From: Nereocystis luetkeana
Lineage: Eukaryota > Sar > Phaeophyceae > Laminariales > Laminariaceae
DNA: 64,000 nucleotides
Assembly: GCA_031213475.1 (NCBI GenBank)
Contig: JARUPZ010000004.1
Location: 868,001 to 932,000, forward strand
Direction of reading: 5' to 3'
In this document: in pieces, positions 35,124 to 47,960 of the stretch
Numbering within the stretch: position 1 is the first letter of the stretch
Layout of the letters: each line of letters opens with the position of its first letter
The notes under the pieces: generated by a model
What the model was told of the DNA's origin: nothing
Databases searched by the model: none
Seen by the model: the letters and a program-made list of their open reading frames with translations, nothing else
Made by a program: the position numbers and the translations under genes

Positions 35124-38100
35124 CTACTTGGCCTCAAGAAAGTTCTCCAAATGAGTCACCGCATCTTCCGTCAACACTAGGCTCGGTCGCTTGATGATGT
35201 CGTACACGTTGGCCCCCTGTGAAACCAGCCACGGACACATGCAACAACGGGGTAAAGCAAGACAAGCGGTCCGAAAGAACGTCAACGAATGCACGCGTCG
35301 AATAGTCCACGCAAGAGAACAAGCATCAGGATTACCTACAGCCTCTATTTACCAATGTGCTCAAGAGGCGTATCGTACACAGGTCATCCGGCAAACGAAT
35401 GCGGAAGAGCCGTGTCATGTACACATATTTCACCACCCAGCACACATCATGTGCGGTAGATCGTGCAGATCATGCAATCCAGATACCGAATCTACCGGGC
35501 CCGAAATATCTCAGGGTTTTGAATCGGCTGTGTTTATTACCGATACTAGAAGCATCAGTTTTCGGCGCAGACGATATCCGATAAATCGACGAATCGGCGT
35601 GTGAGGGAATCCTTGTTCCGAATCCTTGTTTTGCGACAAGTGTGAGTGAATCCTATAAATAACTGTTGTCATGCAAAATCGGAACGATGTTCAAACGAGG
35701 TTTTGCCGGTGTTTTGAAGGGGCAAATAATCGTCCCGATTTGCCGATTCCGATGTAACTCGATCCGATTAATAGGAATCGGCTCCGATTCACACCCCTGC
35801 AGTAAAATGTCTACAGCACGGGGAATATGTTCTGACCCACGTGTGAACAGATGGATGCAGAAGCTGAGAGCATAAAGCCGACCGATCCTTACGGCAGCCC
35901 ATACAGGCTTGCGGCAGCCAACACAGGCACAATATGCCAGGAATTCGGATAGGTACATCTACATCTACAATGTCGCAGCACTGCTGTTCTGTCGCACAGA
36001 AATCCGCGAAAGCGCGCGGATATTTTTGTTTTTGCCGCAACACCCAAATTGGACGCCGCAATATACTTCGTCGCAGGGCAAAGAAATGTTGCGGGTTTGC
36101 CGCGTTGGACAGGGATTCAGAAAGGCCGGAGGTGCGTGTTGTGCATCCCTCAGGGGGGGGGCGAAGGGTCCCCAGTGGCGCCCGGAGGTCGGTGCCCGTG
36201 GAGGGCCACAGCCCCGTAGGAGCCTTTGGAGGCAAAAAAATGCGATATAAGCGCAAACGTACACCCGGAAAACACTTCACAATACGCACTTAGGCCGGCT
36301 TACCCTCTATTTATTCGGTGATCCAAATCAGTGTACTGTTTCCGACATATTTCCTCGGAAATGACGGTGTACAGCTCTAAAGGGACTGAACCTTGGTCAC
36401 AGGTCACAAGGTGTGACTAATGTTAAAGTTAGGGTAAAAACCGAACCTATCTTGAAACGTTTAAACCTTAAAATCATAAATCGGGTGATACTCGAGATTT
36501 GAGCACGTACTCCTTGCTTGCCGCTTGCTTGCTTCCCGAATTAGAGAACGAAATATATTGTGTACGTTGTACAAGGCGCTTCGCTCCGCGGGCGGCCTAC
36601 GCCGCCCGCTACGCTCGCTTAGGATGGAAAAAAGCTAAAAGTACAAAATATGCGAAGCGAACAGAGGTCCACGATTGAGTTTAGTGTTTTCAAGGATCGT
36701 AATTGCAAACCGGCGACTTGATAATGCCAAGAGTCCCGCCGCCATGCTTCAGGAAAAAACAGCTCCGACGTCAGCTTGGATGCCACATACGTATACGCTT
36801 CGCGTCGCGGATGTCGTACGTACGTACATACACCCCAGGTAGGGTACTACTGTCTGTACATATTTTCTTCTTTCGATATGCTCTAGGTCTGTACTGTATG
36901 TACGAAGAAAGCGCAAGCACAGCACGGCACAGCAGCAAAAACAATGAAAAAGAAACCGAAAACTCGGAAAGGAAAAAAAATCCCCGCCCCCTCTCGTGTA
37001 ATATTTTTCTGCCTGATTGGAACACCTTACACCCGGTCGAAAAGAAGAAAAGAAAAAATCGCACAGAAGAGCTTCTCTCTCAGCCTCGTACGCCGCCCGC
37101 CCCTCTCGCGACCACCTCGCTACCGATTCGGTCCGGGTAAAGCTTTTATCACTCTCTGCCACAATCACCCCCGTCGCCCGCCCCGCGTGAAGCCCAGTGC
37201 TCACCGTGGCCGTCGTTCGCCAGCTCGATAACGTTGGTGTTCAAACTGCACACCTCCCTCTTTCAACTTCAGCGTGGTCGCAAAAATAAGCACCGCTTGA
37301 ATATTATCTTGCTCTCCCGAACGATCTTTATAAACTCGTACATACTCATATCAACAATCATGAATCGAAGCCAGACAAAGCCCATTCATGCATCCCTCGT
37401 GTCTCGAGGCACACGCGATGCCTAGGCACGAAAGCGGCGACCGCGCTCCTTGCGACCCCCCCTCTATCCGCTAGCACCCGCTGGCACCCGCGACGGTGCC
37501 GGGTCCTCCCGCGATGCCGTGCTCGGAGAACACGCACGCACATGAAACGAAAGAAGAAAAAAGGAAGAAATGACCGAGAAAACAAAGAACTGCTGGAAAG
37601 GTCCGACAAGTAATGAAAGGAGGCGGTTTGGAAGTGGGAGCTCTGAGAGGCCAGGGATGCACCAACCGAGCACGCTCAGGGGTTGTGATCTAAGTATGTA
37701 GTTCTATAATATATTAATACCTACCTGTTTCGTTTCTCTTTTCAATAGAATATGTATGTCGTGCCTGTCGTTCTAGTATGATGACATGGCATAGCATTGC
37801 CCACTGCTGCGCTTACTGCAAACGTGGCAACGTATTATCTCTGTGGCGTAGCTTTGTGACCACATAACTTGTATCTCTTCTAGGATTGAAGAATCGCCAC
37901 GGACACTGGTTGTGCTGGATGTCGACGGGTAGAAATAACGGTTTAATGTGGAGAACACACACGTGGTAGTTAGCACCAGGTGAATAATCTGTCTAGACTA
38001 CGACAAAATACTTTTGAAGCGTGAGGTTGAGAGAGGTGAACGTGCTTCCTACTTACCTTGGCCGCCAAGACTTTCACGCCGACGATGTTTCTGGCGGATC

Positions 38101-41100
38101 GCACGAACTCTGCCTGGGGTTTGTCCCCAACGATCAGAGTCACGTTGCCGTCGAGGCCCCTTGCCTGGCCAAACACAAAGACACAAAAGACAATTACAGC
38201 AGTAGATTTACATCCCATGAACCGCATTAGACTAGGTTAGACTGCCAACACAGAAAAATAGACTATTAATACGACGTTTTCAGTAGTAGATTCACAGAGG
38301 ACTAGGTCAGCCTGGGCACACAGAAAGACAAACAGACGGTAACAGCAGTAGATTCACAAACATACTATTTAATAGCACTCTGTCTCAAAAGAGAAGGGGT
38401 ATCTTGTATAAAATTATTTAATCACAACAACAGTTCTTACATTTGGGAACAGCGGGGAAGAGACCGGTCTTTTCAGGCGCGTCAAGACCTATTTTGGCCT
38501 TTAGTATGCTAGTTTCAGTGTTGGCCTTTAGTATGCTGGTTTTAATGTTGTCCTTTAGTATACTGGTTTCAGTGTTGTTCTTTAGTATGTTGGTTTGAGT
38601 GTGACACGGTACAGGCGTGCTACGATAGGGGTAGCACTCTTTGGATAAACTATTCATGCCTCGCCTGGCTTAACCCTTTTAGGGCAAACTGCAGTCCCAT
38701 TTGGGGACAAACTACTCAGACTTTGAGTGGCTTGTCCCCAAAATGGGACTGCAGCTTGCCCTCAAATGGTTGACCCATTGACGTTGAAAATCTATTAATA
38801 ATAGTGATTTGAATCGCGGATAATTCATCACATACCTATATAGACTGTGGGCTTCGAGACTGACTGCTCATCGGGTTGCACTTCAAGCTTTTCTCTAAAT
38901 CAGTTTTTGGCAGAGATAGAGATCTCTTATACTGTAATCAAGTCAGGAGCCTAAAAAAAGCAGGTGCTGACCCCCTAGGCTCCGATACAATATATAATCA
39001 AGTCAGGAGCCTCACAAAAACTAAGAGCTACCCCTGTAAGGCAAGCACGCGTCGGCAGTCAGCCAAGGAATCATACCACGGTCTAATACTGTATGAAGCA
39101 TATACCGGTATCTGTTTATAAACAGTAGACAAAGTTAAAGTCGTCGCAAGCGTCGCGGTGGGCGTTTTGGTGCCAATCAATACTGCTGTGAGGTCAGCAC
39201 AAGGTTTGTAGATTGAGAACGCCCCGAGCAACAACAGCAAAGGAGCACGCTACCAGTTGATCCTTTTAGGGCGGCAGTCGCGCTTTCGGGACAAGCCACT
39301 CATATTTCAAGTATTTCTTCCCCAAAGCGGGACTGCAGTCCTACAAAGGTCAATAGAGCAACGCGTGCTTGTCCGACTCATATCACTATCTCGTATGAAA
39401 ACAAAAAAGGAAGGCGTTCTTCACCATGCGCTACAAATTGAACTTATATATCAGTACATTATATGCCTGATGTTTCAAAACACACTATTTTCGTCGGGTG
39501 GTCGCGAGTGCCGTGCGCGTGTCAACCCCTTTGATCAGGCGGGCGTGCAAAGCTGCACGCCTTGACTGTCTGTCTGCAAGCGTCGAACGTCGAGCTATCA
39601 TGATGTAGGAGTCAGAAGTCAAGAGTGGCCATAAAAGTATAGCGTACCTACAAAAGCTCTCACTAGGATCTCGCGCTGTCACAGGGGATCATACAGGAGT
39701 AATCATATCCAAATACGGTGTGTACACGTAGAGGGATATCTAGTTTTTAATGCCCACAGTCGGTTCTGATTACTACCTGGTATGTATTATTAATCCTATG
39801 TAATATTATGTACCGCTATGTCACTACGCAATATTGGATACATTTGCAAGTGTCGTCAAGCATCGTCAACTGTATGCGCTGCTGGAAGGCGGTAAACAAA
39901 CAAAAAAACGGAGGTTGGGTGTAGTTCCAAACCTTGAGAGTCTTGCGCACCGCCGAGGTGCTAAACGCGTCGGACTTCAGTTCGTCCACCACCGTCAGCT
40001 GGCCCTCACGAAGCCTCGCCGACAGGGCCACCTGACAAAGCAACGGGGGTGGTACGAGTGTATACCTTCGGCTGTTTCTTGACCCTCTTTTAGTCTAACC
40101 AAACTTCGAAACGTCGTCTTTCCATTGTCATCGGTTTGAGGGGGTCCAAATTTGCCACAAACAAACAAAAAACGGAACAAAAAATCATGCAGACAAGCAA
40201 AACAAAAAACGTTCGGTCAGGTGTTCGGTGTTCGTAAGGACTCGAAGACGACGTGTGTAAAAAATCAGTCTGACTCGAAAAAGCGGCTTGGGCCTTGGCC
40301 GGGGAATGAGTTCCCGTCGTTCAACTAGAAGCAGCCTGCGCCACTTTTTGACCGAACCGTCACTGGGACTGACCGCGCTCCCCAACCCAATATCGTCGCA
40401 ATGCCCCTAATAACGGGGGGCATAATAAATGCCAGGTAGGACCTACGGTACGCACGAAAACCTGTATATTCCCCCTATTTTTACTAACAACCTTTGGTCC
40501 TATATACTATTATGGTGCCCCGTAATAGCGTTTTACAGCGTTATTCGTGGAATGCTTACATAGACTACGAGTATAGGTTTTGGGATTGGTCATCGCGTTG
40601 CGCTCTTGAAGCATTTATCAAAATCACTATTTTTGGGTGAGACATAGAGCGTCTATACTATTATACGATCAAGTGAGGGGCCTCAGAAAATCTACGTGCT
40701 ACTGGTACCGGTATACCACTCTGTCCCGGTTTAAAAGGAACGTTTCAACACTAAAATAAAGTAAAAACAATATCTATATTTAGGGACAGTGGAATACTAT
40801 ACTTCAGTATACACCTACTGTAGTACGTGCCCACCAGTAAGGAATAGCCACAACCCGACGAGTCCCGGCAGGCGCACCGCAATCAATCGCGCCACGTACA
40901 AACTCACCTTAAGGCCGAGTTTGACGAATTTCTTGTTGAGCTTGAAGGAGAAATCGCGCGTCCTCGGTCCATGGGCCTTAGCACCACCTCGCCAGTGAGG
41001 TGGGCGGCTGTGTCCCGCCCGCGCGCTTCCCCCTCCCTTTTGCGGGCGGACCTTCCGCCCTGACCCGCTAATCTCCCCTATCCGCTTCGTCTAATTGGCC

Positions 41101-44100
41101 GAAGGGTTAGGCCGACAGGCGGGAGATACCGGAGGGGGGGGGGATACGTCAGGGGCGGCAGTTTTTACCTGTAACGGACGGCGGTCTAGACATAACACAC
41201 TAGTTTTAGTGTGGGAGCTCCTGACGACGCCCAAAACTGCCTTTTCCGATATTTTTTCCTGTGGGGGGGGGAGGGGGTGGCGTACTAATCCCTTTCGAGG
41301 CGGAGCACCGTTTCTACTCCTAATAGAGACACCTTCCAACAGTTGGGCGCTCATTAAGTTGTTTCCATATATTCTACAGCGTTGTCTAGCTAATCTTATC
41401 CCCTTCCTGTTTCGCCGCCTGTGGCCACCATGTGTCTTCGAGGATAACGATCGTTTTCTCGCTGCTATCTAGTGTACCCCATGTCACATTCGTCTATTTC
41501 CCTCATCTCTTCTTCTGACATGCCGTTCCTCCTTGTACAATTCACATTCTCCTACTATTTGTGTTGTACTCTGTATTGCTTTGCCACACGGGCACATCTG
41601 TGCATATATTTCCTCCTCCTCCCGACTACTGATGCACATCTTTCTTCTTTCTGGCAGGTCCAGGTCACCCACACAAAATCGCAGTTTCCGCGTTTTCGCG
41701 AAGTCCAATGGGCCGTGCAAATACGTTTTCATTCCTATCCCTTCGCTTAATCGCCCGCATATCCCCAAGTGTTTCTTCGATCCCACCTTGTTTCTTAGCG
41801 CTAGCCGTTCTCTTCTTTCCATATTTTCTTCTACTTCTGCCTTGTACCTCCCAAACTTCTCTGCGGACATCAGCTCTCCTCGGTTGCCTCCTACCAGGTG
41901 TACCTTTCTCTATACTTTCTCAACTACGTTATCCCACCTTGTTCCAGCTCGCCTTTTGATACTTTCTCCCATACAGCTCTATCAATTATGGCTGGCAACC
42001 CCTTTTTGGGCATGTTCCGTACTTTATATTGCCACTTCAACTTTTTCATGTCTCCATTTGTCTTGAGTGGGTACAATCCTAGTTTTGCTCTTAATACTTT
42101 ATTACGAGTCGGACTTGAGCATCTTGAATTATTTTTTGCTTCTGTCCTCTGTACTGTTTCCAACTGTATTAAGAACTTCGCGTTCCCTTCCCACACTTCT
42201 CCTGCATATTCTAGCTACTCATACATTCATCAGGGTACATCTCTTCATCCTGGTGTCAAGGTGCGAGTCTGTCAGGATCTCATCCATCTTGCCTACGTGT
42301 GCTTTACCCTTTCGTATTGCTCATGCTATGTGTGTATCCCAAGAGTAGTCTTCAGAGATATCTACGCCAAGGTACGGATACTGGTCTGGTTCACCTTATC
42401 TTCGTTACATACAACTACTGCGCACTTCTTGACGTTCGCCGTCACCCTTCATTTCCTAGTGTATTCTAGCGCCTTCTCTGTTTGTTTCTGCAATCCTTCG
42501 GGTGTTTCTGATATCCCCACGAAGTCATCCGCAGACTTCATTTCCGACACCGACAGCAGTACAGACAGCACTACCGACAGCAATACAGACAGCCCTGCCG
42601 AAAACAATACAGACAGCATTACCAACACCACAGACAGCATTGCAGACAACACTACCGACAGCGATACAAATGCCGATCACGTAGTAGAACCCCCAGCAAA
42701 CCCCTCACATTGCCGTTGCCGCTCCTGCGCTTGGCCAGCTGCCACCGGATCACGTCGTGCACCACGTCTCGGCGCACGGGAACTCCGAACACGCTCGGCT
42801 CCAGCGACCGCATGCCCACCGCCGACCCGTCCGCCCAAGACGTGACCTGGACCTCGGTGCCAGCAAAAGCAGGAATATCCAGCAGGGACTTGATCGCATC
42901 TAGGTCTTCTGCCGACAGAGAGTGGTCTTCATCTTCTTCTTGTTCCCCGTCTTGCGAGGAGAAACCTGAATAATCTTCCGATTCCGAATCGGAATCCTCT
43001 GCCGAAAATTCTGCAATGCGGGTTGACGGGGCGTTGGTGGCAAGTGGGAATATATAGGGTTGACGGGAGATGGACACGAAAGAGGCGTTTTTCGGGAAAA
43101 CGGCTTAAAGCAGAAAATAAAACAAAAAAGGTCCAGATCATCGATTTCCACCTCATGATCTAAATATTTCAGAGCAGATCTATCTATCTATTTATCTGTT
43201 ATATCTGCCCATGTTGCTGGGTGGGAGCCGTGTAATCTGCATGATCTACAAGGGCATGTTTCCTGGGTTGGATCTGTACTGTACAGATCCTATACAGCAC
43301 CTCATAACGGCAGGTTAGGATCTACAGTGGTAGTGTAGATAATCTAGATGATGTATCTGATCTGTCCGACGGATGAAAGCTTCGTCCCCACCAGGTACTG
43401 TAGTATAGAAAAAGGCGAATATCGCCCGGGAAAGGTCCTTTCGACAGTTGATACTCGACACCAGGTACTGTATAGACTTACCTATGAGTGCCAGGAATCC
43501 TGAGCGGCAGTCAGTGTTTTATATGCACGTGCCAGATGTTTCGTGCTTGGAAATCTACATGTGTACGCGTACTTGTATACCTGGTACCAGTATGTTTTAG
43601 ATTTACGTACGCATGTACACGATCACTGCGTTCAGCAAGAATTTGTAGATATCTTGGTGCTAAGCTTCGGCAGTCAAAAAGCTGCTGATACACCAGTCTG
43701 TGTTCTAGGAAGATCAGCGGGAGAGCGACGAAGCACTTCCTACTATCTGCTGCTGTGGCTTGTGCTATGCATCATATGATACAAGCACAAGAGGACGAGT
43801 ACAGCTCGTTCAGGCGAAAAACAATACGTGTGTTTCCAGGCGTAGACACGATTGCGGGCCTATCTTTTTTTCAGTACGAGTTGATACGAGTAGTTGTTCC
43901 GTCATTTTTGTGATGAGTGCAACACATGATCTTTTATCTTTACGTTCCGCTTTCTCCCACCCGCTCCCGCCTAAAACCGCGGCAGCCACGCGCTCTCGGG
44001 CATTAACGACGCGAACCAGATCCCTTCTTAGGCAAGGCTGTGGACATGGCCTATGATTTTCTTTTTTATCCCACAACTGGTATCTAATTTCGTCGAGTCT

Positions 44101-44384
44101 AAAATATCAACAACATCATCCACCATCTAGCAACGTGCACAGGTTGACGACAGTTACTCGTATGAACATCCTGCTGCGCGAGTTCCTAGCGATAGCTGAT
44201 ACTGTCTGACTGTTAATAGTACTGGCTGTAGCCAAACAAGCAAGGCATAATGTGACGGGTCATGATGACATGTCATACCTGGTACTTCTGTGTATGGCGG
44301 TATGGCGGTGTTGGGTACTCGTGGTGCTGTGCTACACTACGATGCGCGCGTATTATTAATAGCAGCAGTTGTTTGTGGGCATAT

Positions 44385-44426
<42 letters not shown>

Positions 44427-46679
44427 CTCACATTAACTCACAATACAATGCAGTCCGTGGTCGCAGGACAGGCTCCAATAACTCTGGAGTGGAAGAAATA
44501 CCTCAAGTAAAACAGAGGCAAAAACAAAAAACAAGCATACCCACTCCACCACTGCGGACACCAGGGAAGCAAAAAGGAGACTATTTATAGCAGACAAAAA
44601 CCTAAAAAACAAGATGAAGCGAAGCGAAAAAAAACAAAACAAAACAGAAACAGAAGCAGATAGCAAAACGCAAAAAAGGCATAACGGACCATACTAACAA
44701 AGACACAAAGAGGTACTAAGGGGAATGAAAGAAAATGAAAAAAAGAAGGGACAAAAAAGCGAAAATCACGGGCGGGGGGGAAAGAAAATACGAAAGGCAG
44801 GCACTGGAGCATACAGACACGCAAAGTTGCCCAGGTGGCACCATGCTAGTTACTTGGGTCCCAAAGAAGGGATATGTATTTACCTGGTACTCCTGTACAC
44901 CGCTGATAAATTGAGCTAGAAAGTGTAAAGAAAGAAACGGATCCAGCCAGTGTACAGCGCCGCCAGGCTCTGGAAAAGGAGTCCAGAGATTTACAGGAGC
45001 AAACAAGAACTTCTTTTTAGAACTGTCTGTATCATCGTTCACGTATTGGAACAACGATACGTACAACTGTTTTTTTGTTTTTTTGTTTTTTTGTTTTTCC
45101 ATCCCATTCATTATCTTCGCACATCTTCTTCTCTCTCTCCTTCCAACTCGTAACTCAGATCCGGGGTCACATAGCAGGCTCTTCTCCCCCCTTCCCGCTA
45201 CGGTACGTGCCTTCATTTTTATCGCGAGAAGATTTCAGCCTTTTCTTCCCTCGTCGACTCGCATCGAATTGTGCCTACATATAGGAGTATATTGATTTCG
45301 TATACAGTACAAGTCAAACTGCCGCTGTGCGGTATTGTGCACGATATGCATCGTACATATCCAACTCAAGACAAATGGCCTAAATATTGCAGATTATGCA
45401 GCTCCCATCCGGCAACATGAGCTAGATCAAACAGATCAAACAGACCATACAGATCAGGAATGCATGTACGAAGTATCTGCCCTGAAAGAGCTAGATCAAG
45501 TAGGAATAGTATGCCCGAGGTTTTAGGTGACCAATGACCAAGTACGGCAGTACCGGACACAGACATCAGCAGTGTACCAGGTATACGAGTAAACACCACC
45601 TATTCTGGAGGGGACGGCGCCGTTACTCCTGGCAATGATCCGATTGCGATATTACGATATTACAGGCACCCTGCCGCACACGTCGGACAGATACTGGGCT
45701 GGAACACATGTTATACGTACAGATCAGTGTGCTGGGACACATGTTATACGTACAAATCCTGCAGATGATCACGTGGGAACGTGTACGTACGCATCACACA
45801 GGTCGTACCAGGTACCAGACAAGAAGAGCAAAAACCTGCCTGCAAACAGAGGCAAACGTACGAGTATGATGACGTGACCGCACATTGTGAACGCTATTAC
45901 GGGAAAGCGTAAAACGTATACTGTGTCCTCGGGTAGAGTACTCAGATCCTGTAGATCGACACCGTAGAAACTGGTGCAGATGATGCAGATCCGTGAAAAT
46001 CATCTGTGTGTTCTGATCTGTCGGACATGTGACTGCCGTTGTATACGTAGTACATTCCTGTACCTCGCTCGTACTCGCACGACGTGCACTGGTGTGGTGT
46101 ACACCAGTAAGACAGCACACAACAGTACGAGGATAGCAGTAGTACTCATACAGGATCATCGGGTCATAAGGCATAAAGAGAACACATGCCGGAAGCCAGC
46201 ACAGTGCCAACGCCGCGACCAGGCAGAAAAACACCCGTCTCACATAGGACACGCATGTACTCACCATCGCCCTCCTCCACCTCCTCGTCAAGCCCCTGAG
46301 AAGAAGACGCTTCCACCGCAAGCTTCAGGTTCGACGGCAGCTTTTGTTTCCCGCTCAGGATGGGAGCCACTGACCGTCTTTCATCCTCCCACCCAAGAGA
46401 GGTCCTGCCAGTCTTCCAGGGGTTATCTAGTCTATTCGCAGCCACCCACGAGCTCATGCATCGTGCCACTAGCAGCTGCGTTGCTGCTGGCAAGGGCAGT
46501 GCCTGCAAGGATGATTGCCTCCCAGGCGCGTGTGTTGTCTTTGACCTCCATTGTTGAATGGGTTGGTTTGCTCTCACGTTGAGGATGCCGCCAGTGGACG
46601 CCGTCACATCGCTACGCGATGTTCGGCAGGCCGACCGGCAGGCCGAGCGAGAGACGGCGCGAAGCATGATTGCACGCAA
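35124..46679 (-). CDS. MRPL4: Mitochondrial large-subunit ribosomal protein uL4m, 6 exons, 399 aa
   Basis: uL4 is an early-assembling protein of the mitoribosome that lines the exit tunnel with an extended loop. Exons: 46679-46265, 43010-42709, 41090-40908, 40031-39933, 38164-38057, 35216-35124. Exon 1 leaves one base and exon 2 supplies two (GAA, Glu); the other junctions are phase 0. Residues 1-25 are Arg/Ser/Ala-rich without acids (MRAIMLRAVSRSACRSACR), a mitochondrial targeting peptide. Residues 126-180 are acidic and serine-rich. The uL4 core begins near residue 190: SLEPSVFGVPVRRDVVHDV, RWQLAKRRSGNGN, ISGSGRKVRPQKGGG, PHWRGGAKAHGPRTRDFSF, LSARLREGQLTVVDELK, GLDGNVTLIVGDKP, SARNIVGVKVLAAK, GANVYDIIKRPSLVLTED. 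The protein closely follows bacterial-type uL4, with a long N-terminal extension. The intron between exons 2 and 3 holds a LINE in the same orientation. Confidence 0.93.
35510..35795 (+). repeat. Repeat E, copy 2
   Basis: AATCGGCTGTGTTTATTACC ... GCAAAATCGGAACGATGTT ... AATCGTCCCGATTTGCC; inverted relative to 20370-20660. Confidence 0.6.
37745..37965 (+). repeat. Repeat D, copy 3
   Basis: Collinear with copy 1 without the added palindromes. Lies in the last uL4m intron. Confidence 0.75.
38670..38773. mobile_element. MITE-B copy
   Basis: TTAACCCTTTTAGGGCAAAC to GCTTGCCCTCAAATGGTTGA; diverged arms but clear inverted repeat around GCAGTCCCATTTGGGGAC. Confidence 0.75.
39257..39353. mobile_element. 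MITE-B copy, diverged
   Basis: TTGATCCTTTTAGGGCGGC to GCAGTCCTACAAAGGTCAA; the hairpin is still evident. Confidence 0.65.
40409..40527. mobile_element. MITE-A copy
   Basis: Ends TAACGGGGGGC and GCCCCGTAA with a TA flank. Contains TGCCAGGTA at the same internal site as the 2676 copy. Confidence 0.75.
40714..40795. mobile_element. MITE-C copy
   Basis: TACCACTCTGTCCCGG to TTTAGGGACAGTGGAATA; AT-rich centre. The left flank contains TACCGGTA. Confidence 0.65.
41240..42545 (-). mobile_element. LINE fragment (type 2) with RT motif and C-terminus
   Basis: Minus-strand frames read ADDFVGISETPEGLQ (the RT catalytic AxDD motif), KWRVTANVKKCAVVVCNEDK, EYAGEVWEGNAKF, LGLYPLKTNGDMKKLKWQYK, and a cysteine motif MCPCGKAIQSTTQIVGECEL, then the 3' end EGVSIRSRNGAPPRKG. 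The frame is interrupted by several stops and shifts, so it is a dead, 5' truncated copy. It sits in the uL4m intron between exons 43010-42709 and 41090-40908, in the gene's own orientation; its 3' end is about 150 bp from the exon acceptor at 41091. Confidence 0.8.
42540..42668. repeat. ACAGACAGC minisatellite
   Basis: Ten or so 12-bp-scale units (ACCGACAGCAATACAGACAG) between the LINE RT motif and the uL4m exon donor at 42708. Confidence 0.85.
43145..43372 (-). repeat. Repeat F (GATC-rich)
   Basis: Inverse orientation: GGGTGGGAGCCGTGTAATC, GGGTTGGATCTGTAC, ACGGCAGGTTAGGATC, ATCTGATCTGTCCGACGG. Confidence 0.65.
44386..44427. repeat. GTT microsatellite
   Basis: Fourteen uninterrupted GTT units. 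Confidence 0.95.
45070..45279 (-). mobile_element. SINE-1, 5' truncated
   Basis: Reverse-oriented body and tail; the T-rich 45070-45098 stretch is the A-tail, interrupted by G. Lies in the uL4m intron between exons 46679-46265 and 43010-42709. Confidence 0.85.
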
Positions 46680-47799
46680 CCGTACAACTCTGTCCTAGAG
46701 CGCAACGAGAGCGCAACGAGAGCGTGTGTTCGGTTGCTGGTTGGTTTGCGGTGGGTCTTCGCTGTTCTTCTTGTCCCTGCCCCCCTGACGAACTCCACTT
46801 TGGGATGTTTGAAAGTTGAAACGGCTGGAATGTCTGCGAAACGGCTGTCGAAACGTCGAAAAACGAAAAAAAAAACTACGTACCTGGTACGTATGTAAAA
46901 AAAATAGCGTTTCGTGTACTATTAATAGGTACCGGTACGTACGAAGAAGGTTGTGTAGGAGGTAGGAGTATACCAGTAGACAAGACGACACTGCGAAGTT
47001 ACTTTGTACAGAGTACAGAGTAGGCATATGCGCAGCGAACACCCATGAACCAGATATCGGTCGGAGATTATGACGGAGTCGAAATCCAACACGGCAGCAG
47101 GATTGCACAGGAGACCTCAGACCCTCGACAAAAAAAAACACTGCTTGATGTCACCGTGTAAAGCCGCCGCAGGAGTCTGTTCCTCTCTGCTACAAAACCT
47201 GACCTCGACAAGGTAATAAACGACCTAAACTGGAAGTACGGTTGTTGTACTTGTACTATAGTGGAGTACAGTTGTATAGTACTACTGTAGTACAGCAACT
47301 GAACGGTGTTCAGCCAATCGCCTGGAACAATCATACCAGTAGTTATTATCTTTGCCCCGCCGTTATGTCGTCGATGAGAGTTCGTGCCAAGTTACTGACT
47401 TACTGATGATGTACTACAGAAAGCTTGATACACGTATTGCATGTGTCAAGTGATCCCGCGATACCCAAGACAATCGCAGTATAACCACGCGCGATACAGG
47501 GCATACTCGCGCAGGATCACATAGCAGAGTTTGATGCAATGCATGTCATCCGATGCCCGAAGAGCAACAATAATGCCTACATACGATTCGGGGACGAAAC
47601 AACGGTACACAGACAAGACAGCAGTAGTACCCGACGTGACCCCGTCAGGTCGTTCAGAGCTCGAAGACACTCAGGGCTGGCAGTCGGCAGTCGGCAAATA
47701 TCATTTATTATTACTGGCCTGGCTTGTTTTCGCGCTGCTACGTATGAACTGGTATGTGCTTCGAAGTACGGTATTATACGGTTTGCAAGATATGTATGC

Positions 47800-47960
47800 T
47801 TGTATTTTTATTTTTTTTATTTTTTATCATTACTTCCACTTTCCAGCCTAACTCGTAGGAGGTTTTTACCCTCGACGACCTTCTGGGCAAGCCGTGGTCA
47901 CAGGTGTCTACCCTTCTCCCCCCCGGTGCGTGCCTTTATTTTTTGTCTGTGGTTATTCAT
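47800..47960 (-). mobile_element. SINE-2, 3' fragment
   Basis: Shares CAGCCTAACTCGTAGGAGG, GCAAGCCGTGGTCACAGGTG and CCCTTCTCCCCCCCGGT with 28700-28800. The tRNA-like head is missing. Confidence 0.65.

Noticed and set aside
42928-43151. Alternative start of uL4m inside exon 2 (ATG at 43077)
   Set aside because: The stretch 43077-43011 reads as a pyrimidine tract ending GCATTGCAG, and splicing to 46265 restores the frame and adds a targeting peptide.
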